A stretch of DNA of 64,000 nucleotides, from the NCBI RefSeq assembly GCF_018991925.1, contig NW_024756463.1, positions 152,501 to 216,500 of the forward strand, written 5' to 3'. The notes beneath the pieces are model-generated. The model was given only the letters and a program-made list of their open reading frames with translations. It searched no databases and was not told the DNA's origin. The DNA is from Homarus americanus (taxonomy: Eukaryota; Arthropoda; Malacostraca; Decapoda; Nephropidae). Each line of letters begins with the position of its first letter. Within the stretch, counting starts at the first letter, position 1. This document shows positions 21,788-64,000 of the stretch, in pieces. A program made the translations under genes and the position numbers.

Positions 21788-24542
21788 CAACATACAGTAG
21801 GTCAAAATTAGGTTCTCCATATGAATTAATGTAAGTATACGTTCCTCTCTGATGGTAGCAGTGTTCTCATACATTACCGTATTAATGAGCACAATATTAT
21901 CATCGTAATGTAACGTACTAATTAATGAATAACAAATAATGTACTGTACGATATTTTATATACTGTAAATGGCAGTCATAGAAAAGATGGTGATATGCAG
22001 TGGGAGGGAGGGGAAAAGGGTGGACATCATACAAAGGAGTAGTTTTTAATATTTAATAACTAATATAATTATAAAGACAATAAATCCTAACCGCTAACCC
22101 TACACCAGTGTCCTAGCTAAACATATAAATATCCTAACTATATACTGTACAAACTAAAATATGGGGGACAAGATCAAAGAGGAGCCAGAGAAAAACTTAA
22201 CCATTTACTCTCTGGCGAATGTTATGGTACGACGGATGATTAAGGCAGTCACTTGAAGCGCGGGAACCCGGGGAAGGTAGAGGTCCTTAGGGGAAGCCAC
22301 TGTTCCAGGACAGAGGACGAGAGTGAACTGAGGTTTAAGGCGAGATACAGGTCCCTCATCACCTTGGTGGTTCATGGGAGAGGCTAGGGAAACGTGGAAG
22401 TGTTGTTACTGAGGCTTCCGACTCTTGCTCACGATATGATATACAGTAATGATGATACCCGAGTAAATAAATTCAGTTCTAATCAAGTTTGATTTTTTTT
22501 TTTTTTTTTTTACCTAAATAATTATGAATGAAGCTGTAGAACTTTCCAGTCTTCACGGGAAAATTTTCCCGAGTCTAGACGCATGGAGCTGTATTTATTT
22601 ATGACAAACTACTGTACGCTTACAATATACAGTATTGTTACTACGGTACTGCAAACAACATAATGTATACCACTACTATATTGTATACAGTATACTGTAC
22701 TCACCAGCAGATGCTGAACCTAGAGGAGGATGACACTTCACTCAGCTGAATTTAATATGTAACTAATCACTACTTAATACTTGTGACTGAGGTGGGGTAG
22801 GGGTTTAGTGGGTCTTGTTACTGATCTGATGCAGTGTCAGGTCACCCATTGTTGGGGTGGGTGAATAGTGGATCTCATGACCTGAAGATGTGTTGAATAA
22901 AGACGAAAGCTATCGTGCTCCAGTGTTTCCCTTTTACCGTTAACTAATCATTTTTTATGTTCTTCACACTGCTTTAACACTAATCTTGACTGATTATGCT
23001 CTGGTACAGTAGTGTACAGCACTGCACAACACAAATTGTATGCAAAACAGCAGATAGCAAGGGAACAATCTTCCACAATGGTAGCAGAATATGAACCAAG
23101 CAATCCAAGCAGCTAAGCCACCCACGGGCCGGGCACTAGGATTGCGTTGGAGCATGATGCAATCTCCCGGAACTCCCTGAAAATTTATTCCCAGACCCAG
23201 AACGGAGAGAATTTTTCCAGAAAAATTTCTAGCCAATTTCAATTCCAGGAATTGGAGAGTTCTGGCTAATGTAGATATTACTACTTCTAATATAATTACA
23301 ATCCATGAATCACATCACAGGACATTACCATTAAAATAATTCTCTGCCATTCTACTTACATACTGCCTTATCATGCATACAGTACTTAACAATATAAAAT
23401 TCAAAAGTATTAACATTTTTTAACTTATTCTACAGTTGCATTGTATAAAGTAACTTTAGTATTAAAATTTATCATTCACATACTTTCAACACTCTTTCAA
23501 CCAGTAAATAAACACCCAATAATAAAAATATCTTGAAAAAATTTTTTGCTCATCTGTTTTTACATACAGTACTATTAGATAGATGAATGTAATCACCTTC
23601 ACTGTAAGGCATTCACCCTTGGGATCTGACAAGTTATAATGTTTAGCTTTGTAAAAAAAAAAAAAAAAATTATACAGGACAAAATCTGTATAGGAATGAA
23701 ACAGGTCTTTCCCCAAACAGTTACACACTACATGTCCTTGTGGGTATAATGAATAAAAAATTTAATTTATGCAATTTGGGTGACTTTCAACCACTGTAAA
23801 CTGGTATTGCATGGGTCCTACAATAAACAGTAGTTCAAAATATACCTTTTTAGGTTGACAGATCTTTATCCCCATAAATCCTTAGAGGGGCCAAAATAAA
23901 AGTTTGTTGGGTGACTGGATTAAAGTACAGTACTGTACTAGCCAGCCAAATTGCGCATTAATTGGCCTTCAGCTGTAGGACGGAGAGTTTTATCTCCCAT
24001 AATTTTTAATTGCTGATGGACTAGCTTAATTATAACCTTGCTACATGCTTAAGACCTTAGTTATTGAAGAACAGTAATAACATTATATTGTAAACTAAAG
24101 GAGTAACAATTAAATATTAAAAGTTTGAAAAAAGAAAAGAAAAATAATGTCTCCTCCCATTATAGGAGCAATAATTGGACAAATATAAGAAACTAGTGAC
24201 TGTACCTATCCTTAAAAGAGCCTACTTTTTAGTTACTCTTACTGCCAACCCTAACCTGGTCCTGCTGTACAACAATTTGAGACCATGTGCTATGTTGTCT
24301 AGCTATACTGTACTCCTTGTTCTACCCATATGGAAACTGACTGATCAGTACTTAAATGCAAAACCCTCCAATTGTGACCCCCTTAAAACCCTCCCTGGGG
24401 GCTGCCATCCCACATATGATGATGGCAAGAGTCAAAACTGTGGGAGTATTTTAAGTGTAGACCTAAACAGATGAATAATAATAAATATTCAATCAACTTG
24501 ATAGCTGACAAAGCCATGAGAGACTTGTTTACAGTTGTCCTT
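21788..24542. other. Non-coding region downstream of RPL35
   Basis: No exon or complete element is supported. A GC-richer block at about 22190-22450 and a piece at 23095-23230 look like fragments of unidentified repeats. A stretch at 24180-24450 with GGTTTTAAGGGGGTCACAAT on the minus strand also resembles a dispersed repeat. T-runs occur at 22491-22511 and an A-run at 23652-23669. Confidence 0.5.
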
Positions 24543-24669
24543 ATGCCAGCAGCATCTGGTGTTCTTAGGACCAGGCAGTCACCCATCCAAGTACTAACCA
24601 GACTCAACGTTGCTTAACTTCGCTGATTGGACGAGAAGTGGTGTTTCCAATGTGGTACTATCCATAAAC
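24543..24669 (-). pseudogene. 5S rRNA pseudogene
   Basis: The minus strand matches eukaryotic 5S rRNA along its length, including GGTTAGTACTTGGATGGGTG (one base changed), CTAAGCAACGT-like TTAAGCAACGTTGAGTCTGG, the internal promoter region and the TCTCGTCCAATCAGCGAAG loop. Many C-to-T type changes, loss of the terminal stem and a small insertion in the 3' half show decay. It could be a solitary 5S pseudogene or the head of a 5S-derived SINE; no SINE body was recognised. Confidence 0.85.
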
Positions 24670-25882
24670 AGACACTCAGACAAATTATATCAAAAGTTTC
24701 ACAGGAAATTTAAATTAATATTCTTCAAAGTTTAAAATATAAATTATCAACTCAAACACAAAAGGCACTGTAAATGTAATAGGAATTTTTTTCAGGTGGA
24801 ATGAATAATGCTGAAAAAAAAGATAAAAATGTACCTTCATTTACAGTAACAGTTAAAATATGTGCAATGTCAGAGGTGGTGCAGATCACAATTCTTGGTA
24901 AGTTTTGCAAGAAATTTTTTTACAATAGCTTGTCAATGCACTTTACTACCAGAATTAATATTTAAAACAATTAAATCTAAGATGAATTATTTACCTTCTA
25001 ACAATCTCCACAACCAAATGCCTCCCACTATGTGAATATATCTGTATTTAGGTAATTCTTAATATTACCCCTCAACATCCTTCCTCCTAACCTAGTTGAC
25101 AACATGCCATTGACAGTAACAGTACAAGTAGTGGACGTGCTCCATAGTTTTCAATATATTTAATATATTTATCATATTTTAATGAATGTTTTGACACATG
25201 CACTGAAAGCATAAACCTACAATTTATTTGGAATACAAGAAAAATATATAAGTTTATCATGGTACACATCGAGGCACTAAGAAGGCTGTATATAACCCTG
25301 TTTAATCCATACCTCCTACTGAACTGTGGCTTCCATATTGTACACTGGGCATCACACTGAAAACAAAAGAAATCCATTACTTGTCTAAAAGTAAAATGGT
25401 TTTCCAAAGATCTAGCCAATTTAGCCAATCACACACACAAGGAAATCAAACCATGTAGTTCCTAAAGTCACACTTTATCAAGGTTACTGTATAGTTTTGA
25501 CCAAGCCATTCTCTATCACAGAAATCCTAGTGGCTCTGTCACTGTAGAGGATATTACAGGAAAGACAAAATAGTTATATAATCAATTAAAATGCACAAAA
25601 TATTTATCTTCAAAGAAGAATGCTAAGTAATGAAAATTATAAGATTCAAAAGCCTGAATGGATTTTCATCAAATCTCAGAATATGATCATATCATCTCAC
25701 TACAGTTAATAAAATCTAATTATTATTAAATATATTATATCACTGGCAGGAAGCAACAGCAGTTAAGAAAAACAGTAAATGAGCTCTGTACAGTTGTAAG
25801 CTGAAAGTAAATTCTGGAAAGAGTAAGATGTTTTTATTTAATCAGTTTTGTGCCATATACTGTACAATAACCAAATAGTGTA
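24670..25882. other. Non-coding, AT-rich
   Basis: No gene is supported. A minus-strand acceptor-like site at 25356 followed by an 18-residue frame and a stop (25302-25304) with AATAAA near 25220 was considered as a terminal exon; see rejected items. Confidence 0.4.
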
Positions 25883-26721
25883 CAATTGGGTCGGGATATA
25901 ACGCGACTTTATATAAAAAAAAAATTTTCATTGCGGCTACCAAAATTATCGACATTTTCAAATATAGTATAGCGATAATTTTTTTTATTTCATGAGGGAA
26001 ATCGGGCAGGAAATATATCAAATGTACTGCCATGGCAAACAAATGCATTATTTGCTCACCAGAGGCGCCACCGTAGCTGCTCACTCACTCATTCACGCTC
26101 GCCCGCTCAGTCTTTCTGAGTGAGTGACAAGAAAGCAGCCGACTTTGCTGCAAATTATGACTTCTAAGGTGAGTGTACACGTAAATGGGTTGCTAGTGAC
26201 GTGAAAAGTGAAGTGAAGATAATGAAAAGATTTAATAATGTAACTAATATTTTTTGTTTGTTTGTTTTTTATTGTTAAGTGAGGGTGGCGCATCAGCTGC
26301 CGATTCTGCTGCAGATTCCAATTTCTAAAGCGAGTGTAAATGGGTTACTAGTGACATGAAAAGTGAAGTGAAGATAATGGAAAGCTTAATGGAAAAAATT
26401 TAATACTGTAACTAATATTTTTGCTGTTCGTTTATGTAGGTGTGGGATTGTCAAGTGAGGGTGGCAGTGTGGCGTCTACTATCCCATCTGGTGTTCCTCA
26501 ATATTGATACTGACATTGAAATAGCCTGTTGTTCCCGAGTCTAGTGTTCATTGGTGCTTTAGTTAGTAAGAAAATGAACTCGCCAAGTCAAGTTTAGTCA
26601 CTTTTTTGGCCTCCAGAACCTGACCCTATTTTCCCCATTGATTACATGTAATTATATATCGCGATTTAGTATATAGCGAACATCCTTGGACCCTATCTCG
26701 TGATATTTCCCGACCCTACTG
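25883..26721. mobile_element. TIR element, copy 2, with internal tandem duplication
   Basis: Begins CAATTGGGTCGGGATATAAC and ends TTTCCCGACCCTACTG, TA-flanked and in the same family as 19499-20422. Inside, two ~160-bp units (about 26135-26292 and 26293-26470) repeat CAGATTC/GCAAATT..CTTCTAA, AAATGGGTTGCTAGTGACGT and GAAAAGTGAAGTGAAGATAA. The first unit holds ATGACTTCTAAG followed by the donor-like GTGAGTG, which may be a remnant of a transposase first exon. Confidence 0.8.
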
Positions 26722-28272
26722 TACTGTATAGTACCCCTGTATTATGAAATGTAAGAGAAGGATGGATAATTAAGTACAGGTACTGGCTAAATAGATAAAT
26801 ATTTGTGGAGGTGGAGAAGGGAGACTCACACCTCTGTACACACGACATTAACGCAAAAGCCAATCAGCGTTCATCTTTTTTACAGGAAATGTACATCAAT
26901 GTTACATTAAACTGTAAGATATGAAGCTGCACGCCCTACAATATTTTATCCTTACCCAATATCCTTCATGGTACAGAAAATTTATGAAATTATTACTACA
27001 ATATTTGGTAGAATACAGTATATTATGTTTTGAGAATGTGTCAAAGAACAAAACTGCTGTAACTAAAATAGGCAAGTATTAAATGGAGATTTTTCACCCT
27101 ACACATTCATACATGTTTGCGGTAACTTCTATTAATTCTGTTGAACACAAATCACTTCTATGGAGTTTGTAGCATCATTACCTCGTTTCCTCAAATTCTG
27201 AAATACATTGACAAACGGTGTTGCTTACCATCATAATGCGAGGCGTTGATTAAAGCAAGGGTAAACTCGCCACCCAAGCAAAAATGTGATTTTTGTATTA
27301 TTCATTTTGTTCTACTATGACGAGTTCGCCTTTGGTTTACTGGCAAAATCCCATTGAATCATAGTCGAACTCACCAGTGGCCCGACGACCAATCATAACC
27401 TGCCTTACTCCCTGAGCTAATCAGCATGTCGGGAAGTAGTGTGCCGACCAATGAGAAGCCCGCTACTTTCTACTTTTGGCGTCCAGGGGGAGGAAGATGT
27501 ATCTGATGACGATCAGATAGACTACTAGCCACCTACTCTACCGCCCATGCTACCAAGTTCTTTAGTAGAGCATAATCATCATCTAGAGCGAGTGTTACCA
27601 TTATTTATTGTTTTTTTTTTACTTTATTAAAAAAAAAATTGTTGTTTTGTGTACAGAACTTTATTACTTCATTATTTTCATGAATGTTAATTTCACACCA
27701 TATAATTATTTGACAATTGGCACCAAAATCATACATCACACTTCATTTAATGCAAGGATCATATTCTGCATTAAATTGCCTTTAAAATGAGACCTCATTG
27801 AACAGAATTCATGAATTTTTGGAGATTCTATGAAGGTTTGAATATGTGCAAACTTTAAATCTCATTCTCTCGAAACTTGGTTTTGTTGCGTTCATCATTG
27901 CATTAATCAATGCCTTTTATGTTCTTAACATTTACAGAGCTCTCAGGATCAAGATGGAGAACTGTATATACTTAACAGCATCATGTAAAAGAATTTAATA
28001 AGATGGAAATTTGTCAAGAAAACTGTAAATTACAATATACCTGTAAATATCATGCAACCACAGTATGAACTTTGAACTTTGAATAACTAACTGTGCAGAT
28101 TATTACTGGATCCCATAATTACTGTTTATTTAGGATGACCACCTGCGCTATGTGAAACATTAAACAACATTTTAGGAAATAATTTAAGATATTTACTTGA
28201 TAATCAGCAATACAAAAGCTTTTTAATGTAATTGTTAAAAAAAAAGCTGTTTACCAGTGGCTATAGTATTAC
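26722..28272. other. Non-coding; GC-richer block with CCAAT motifs
   Basis: Mostly AT-rich. At 27255-27600 the base composition rises and two CCAAT words (about 27389 and 27449) occur near CCGACC motifs. That is compatible with a promoter or with an old repeat; no exon follows that can be supported. Confidence 0.35.
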
Positions 28273-28404
28273 CTGCTTGGCATTAACCTCACCTTTGACC
28301 TGAATCTCGTTATGTTGACCATTACGAAGTGATTGTGTATGGCTCGAGGAATTAACAGTAGTACCATTTACGGATAATTTTTCCAAGACACCATTTACTT
28401 CATT
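28273..28404 (-). CDS. Candidate C-terminal tail exon of the aminotransferase gene
   Basis: The minus strand has acceptor AAATTTACAG, then 44 open codons (NEVNGVLEKLSVNGTTVNSS and a polar, low-complexity continuation ending VNAKQ), then donor GTAATA. The phase matches use of the GAG|GTATGA donor at the end of the 31723-31876 exon. ETNPPL proteins in animals often carry a poorly conserved polar tail after the catalytic fold. No downstream terminal exon could be tied to it, so this stays a candidate; the alternative is that the gene ends at the TGA of the previous exon. Confidence 0.4.
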
Positions 28405-29326
28405 CTGTAAATTTAAAAATTTTCAGTATAGTTTTAATCTTTTATTGCTACACTAACATTAATATATACTGTACGTATAAGCAAGTTTTATACTATGGAA
28501 CAGACCCTAAATCACTGAACTTTGTTTTGTATAAAATTTGAAGAAAATCTTTAATTTATTTCATGTATATGTACAACTATAATAATACAGGCAGACCCCA
28601 ATTTACATGTTATTTATATGTGTGTTATTGATGTTTACATTCTTACAATTTTCAGTTTTAATGTTACAGCAAATGGTTAAAAGAGGAACATAAAACATGT
28701 ATCGCATACACTTACTTTATCTTGATACTATATTACTATAGAACTCAGGGCATGGCTCTCTTGGGTTCTGTTAACCCAACCCCTTATTTCCCATAGTGCC
28801 AAGCCCTTTCCAACCATGAGGTTTTTCAGGAACCTCATCTTCATGGTTGGAGAGGAAGACTGTACCAATTATTTAAAACACATTAATTTCCATTTCCTAG
28901 AGAAAATGGTTTTGTGCCCAAAGATAAAAAAAATTTTAACCTTGAAAATTTACAGTTTGTTCAAAATCTCAATACACCTGTACAGATACTACTGAAAATG
29001 CTGATTAAGGACCTGTGGTTAAAAATTTTATATTTGGATAATTACTTGTCTTAATGACTTTTGGAAAAGTTGAACCCTTAGATGCCTATTACTATGTTTT
29101 GGCAGTACCCAATGATTACCCCAGGTTCTGCATTCTTTATTTGTGTCATACATCTAAACTTCTCACTGTCTGTGTTCACCCCCCTGAGGCTATAAGGGCT
29201 ACCATATTTGTTTAGAATATTTTAGGGATGCACCAGAACTTAGTTCCGGCCAGTTAATTCCAGCCGGAACCTCGATTTTTATTAAGTTCTGGTTTTGGCC
29301 AGAACTTAGTAAAATAACCGGCTGTG
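28405..29326. other. Non-coding, AT-rich
   Basis: No exon or element supported. A short inverted pair ACCATGAGGTTTTTCAGGAACC / GATGAGGTTCC-type sequence occurs at 28814-28852. Confidence 0.4.
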
Positions 29327-29490
29327 AGATCATTCAAGGCCAGACTTGACCAACACAGGAGCAGGTTCTGATATACTGTACTCAGAAGCCAGTGCATGCC
29401 CAGTATCTGCCAACAGTATGTATCAGAGACGTGACCGACCGCCCAAGCAGCTAACGAGCCGATCAGTGGCGAAGAGGATAAAAGTAAAAG
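29327..29490 (+). repeat. LINE 3' end, copy 3
   Basis: Same unit as 3629-3805: GACTTGACCAACACAGGAGC, CATGCCCAGTATCTGCC, AGACGTGACCGACCGCC and GAGGATAAAAGTAAAAGTAA. Relative to copy 2 it carries five extra bases, within TACTGTA at 29374-29380. Confidence 0.8.
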
Positions 29491-30330
29491 TAACTAGAAC
29501 TTTTGATAGTGGAACTGATTACAGTTTCATATATCAAAATATAATTTACTGTTAATGCTATTTCTAATGGCTAATGCAGCATAAAAAATACTGAATGGTT
29601 CATGAATATTGATGTAGAATATATGTAGCAAAAAAATTATTACACCTTAAATCATATTCATTGTACTCTACATGAAACCTGATGCATTCTATATATAGAA
29701 AATAAAATAAAAATATGGATACAGGGTACTTATATATAATTATATATTTCTGATGACTACTGTGAAGAAAGGACAGACAACACTAAACCTGAGAAACACA
29801 ATGTCAAGGACTCAGGGCACACCACAGAGCCAGTTGCAGTTATTCAAGGTTCTTTAAAAACTTGTCTCTTCTGTGTGTATTTATAAATAAGGAGAACTAA
29901 ATGTAGAACTTAACATAATTTAAAAAATACCACATGCAGTGAAGGGATCAGTAATAATATAAGGTTGTATGTTATCAAACAAGCAAGTGTGATTCACCTC
30001 TCAACAACACTGTAGCCCTGTGTTTGGGAACCATTGCATTAAGTAAACAATACCTAAACATTCATATTAATAGCTTTTAGTTTGACAAATGTCTTTAAAA
30101 AAATTAACATAGACCATAATATCATACAGTACTAGGATTTCTGAATGTCATGTATACTTTAAAACAACTTGAACAAAATGTTAATACTGTACTGTAGATA
30201 TAACACCCTAAGTTCCGGTTCTGGCAGAAACTTGATACAGCTACAGTATTATGTTTCCGGTGCATTCCTAAATATATTTCCTTATACAGTAATTATGTTT
30301 CATGGTCATTCAAATGGCATATAACTATTA
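29491..30330. other. Non-coding, AT-rich
   Basis: Flanked on both sides by paired TTCCGG..GAACTTAGT-type sequences (29243-29320 and 30208-30262: CTAAGTTCCGGTTCTGGC) that look like opposite ends of another inverted-repeat element holding the LINE 3' end within it. No coding sequence. Confidence 0.4.
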
Positions 30331-31353
30331 CAGGTATCCCTTGCTATACGAACATTTGAGGTACGAAAATTTAGTTATACGAATTTCCTAAATTACTGCC
30401 ACTTTTTCACGTTATAAAAACTTTCCCCGCTTGTACGAATTTGGGTCCCGGCAAAAAATTCAAATTGCAAGCCCCCCCCTCCTCCCCCCAGGAGTCAGCT
30501 GGGATGGCCACATCCCCCTTGCCCTCTCCTTACCAGACCAAGGTGTGAGTTGTTATGTTTTTTTCAACTTGTAATTTCAGGTAGATAAATATAGATTTTT
30601 TTTTCCATTCAGTTACATGCACATATTCCTACATAGAGAATATGCAGAAAATAGATAAAAAAAAAATATATATAAAATACCATAAGGCAAGCAACGCAAC
30701 AAAGGGAATAAATATTCTTTGTGTACCAGCAAGAGTTAGGAGGATGAGCTGGGGGAGCCATGTTAGGGTTATTTTTCAACTTATAATTTTAGGTACAGTA
30801 TATAAATTTAACCTCTTCACTTATTTTTTACTCCGTTACATGCACACACAACCCCACATACGTAATGAGGAAAAAAGGTAAAAGAAATGGCTATCATAAG
30901 TTCAAAAACAGAGGGAATAAACATTTCTTTGAATGCGAGAGCAGGAGGGGGAACGTTGTTTAGGGTCGTCAGAGGCAGCATCCCCAGCTGGGCTGCGTTG
31001 CTATGGTGAGACAAGCTAGCATCTAAACAAATGGCAGTTGTGTTAAACTTTCATTTAGCTTTTCCTAAATGGTTATACTGTAGCTGCATATTCTCATTGA
31101 GAAAGTAATATTTGATTAATGTTTTAATTTGTTAGGTACCTGTAGTAAATTACAGTCGCTGTGTACAGTACTTTTCATCATTAGTTGTGTAGGTTTTTGT
31201 TGTTCGTGAACTAATTTCATGTGTTTAGAGTTTTCTTGTCAGTGGGGAACTGAACCCCATTTTTCACACATGTTCTTTTATTCGCTATACGAAAATTCAC
31301 TTAATGAATGGTTTTTCAGGAGCCTAACCCATTTGTATAGAAAGGGATACCTG
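30331..31353. mobile_element. TIR element with CAGGTATCCCTTGC ends
   Basis: Left CAGGTATCCCTTGCTATACG and right TATAGAAAGGGATACCTG are inverted and TA-flanked. Sub-terminal TATACGAA words repeat. Two internal copies of a ~100-bp unit (GTTACATGCACA..AGGGAATAAA at ~30612 and ~30835) form a tandem duplication. No transposase. Confidence 0.88.
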
Positions 31354-31722
31354 TATTCTATTTACTGTACTGTATTCTGATCATGATTCTTACCAACAAC
31401 AATCAACCATAATTTTTGTCTGAAAATGTACTACTGCACTAATTATATTTAGGAAGATAATTATTATGCCTAGAATACTTGTACTGTATTTGTTTTGCAT
31501 GAAATGGAAGTCATTATCATAAATGAATATTGCAGAATTATCCCCAGGAGACACATTGAGCAAAGTCCAAGGGTTAAACAAATGTGGCAACAGTCAGGCT
31601 CTCCTGGAGGGTGTTGAGCAGTTTACATGTCACAACCCACTTTGTCTCCATGGTCATAAAATGAGTTCCCTATTCTTTTTTTCCCAAATGAGTTTTGGGG
31701 GAGGGACAACAAAAATATAAAC

Positions 31723-63776
<32,054 letters not shown>

Positions 63777-64000
63777 CTTGTAGAAACTCTGAGACACAAT
63801 TTCCTGTTCCAATATGTTAAAGATCTCATCATAACTAATGAGGAGGGTATGGTGGTCAAAAAAGAAAAATTTTCCCCTATCGGGACCAGCCATCATGTGA
63901 TGCTGTCCTTCAGATTTAACTGTTACTCAATACATGATGAGAGCAGGCCAAGGTTCAAATATTACAAAAGTGATTACTTCAGGATGAGGGAGGAAATTAG
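63777..64000 (+). pseudogene. LINE ORF2 fragment, endonuclease end, runs off window
   Basis: One open frame across 74 codons: LVETLRHNFLFQYVKDLIIT, NEEGMVVKKEKFSPIGTSHH, VMLSFRFNCY and RPRFKYYKSDYFRMREEI. The GTSHHVML block corresponds to the SDH motif of APE-type endonucleases (Asp replaced by His), and the basic KYYKSDYFRMREEI to the linker toward RT in CR1/Jockey LINEs. A short internal deletion before ITNEEGMV is likely. Orientation is opposite to the host gene. Confidence 0.75.

Noticed and set aside
24175..24474. 99-codon frame on the plus strand
   Set aside because: No domain and no splice context; it overlaps sequence that looks like a dispersed repeat.
25302..25356. Possible terminal exon of the aminotransferase gene (VMPSVQYGSHSSVGGMD then stop, AATAAA downstream)
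   Set aside because: Its phase does not match the donor of the candidate exon at 28273-28404, and no intermediate exon was found.

Overview
This window looks like nuclear DNA from a decapod crustacean, or a close arthropod relative. The two host genes are split by introns and read as animal proteins. The rest is AT-rich, full of (TA)n, (TG)n and (ATT)n microsatellites, and packed with pogo/Tigger-type DNA transposons, CR1-like and other LINE fragments, a hAT element and LTR elements. The species cannot be fixed from the sequence alone.

Layout. 1-5.9 kb holds a Tigger end, a tRNA-like SINE head, a minus-strand LINE remnant (ORF1 plus a piece of endonuclease), LINE 3' ends and AT-rich filler. 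5.9-8 kb holds two CR1-like LINE 3' regions in head-to-tail order. 8.1-17.2 kb is a series of TA-target inverted-repeat elements, including one complete Tigger-like transposon with an uninterrupted transposase (11911-14541), then a hAT element with a perfect 8-bp target duplication (16077-17148). 17.5-21.7 kb carries three coding exons of ribosomal protein L35 (plus strand); its first exon was not located. 21.7-31.7 kb is mostly non-coding, with a 5S rRNA pseudogene, two MITEs and a candidate tail exon.

31.7 kb to beyond the right edge is a minus-strand class III aminotransferase gene of the ETNPPL/PHYKPL family. Seven exons join in perfect phase; the N-terminal exons lie past 64000. Its introns, one of 18.3 kb, are a transposon burial ground. 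The most striking nest is an outer TIR element (51629-60702) containing a Tigger copy (52012-60453), itself split inside its transposase ORF by an LTR retrotransposon (53389-59202) with a 5-bp target duplication.

Most unusual points. The LTR retrotransposon has gypsy-like protein sequences but the order gag-protease-integrase-RT-RNase H, as in the Gmr1-like group. Its gag is broken by a 5-bp CTGTA insertion at a TA. The same TACTGTA/TACAGTA signature, which is the expected excision scar of TA-target elements with CAG ends, is found in several other repeats when copies within the window are compared, and it is strongly over-represented throughout. Coordinates of repeat edges are read by eye.
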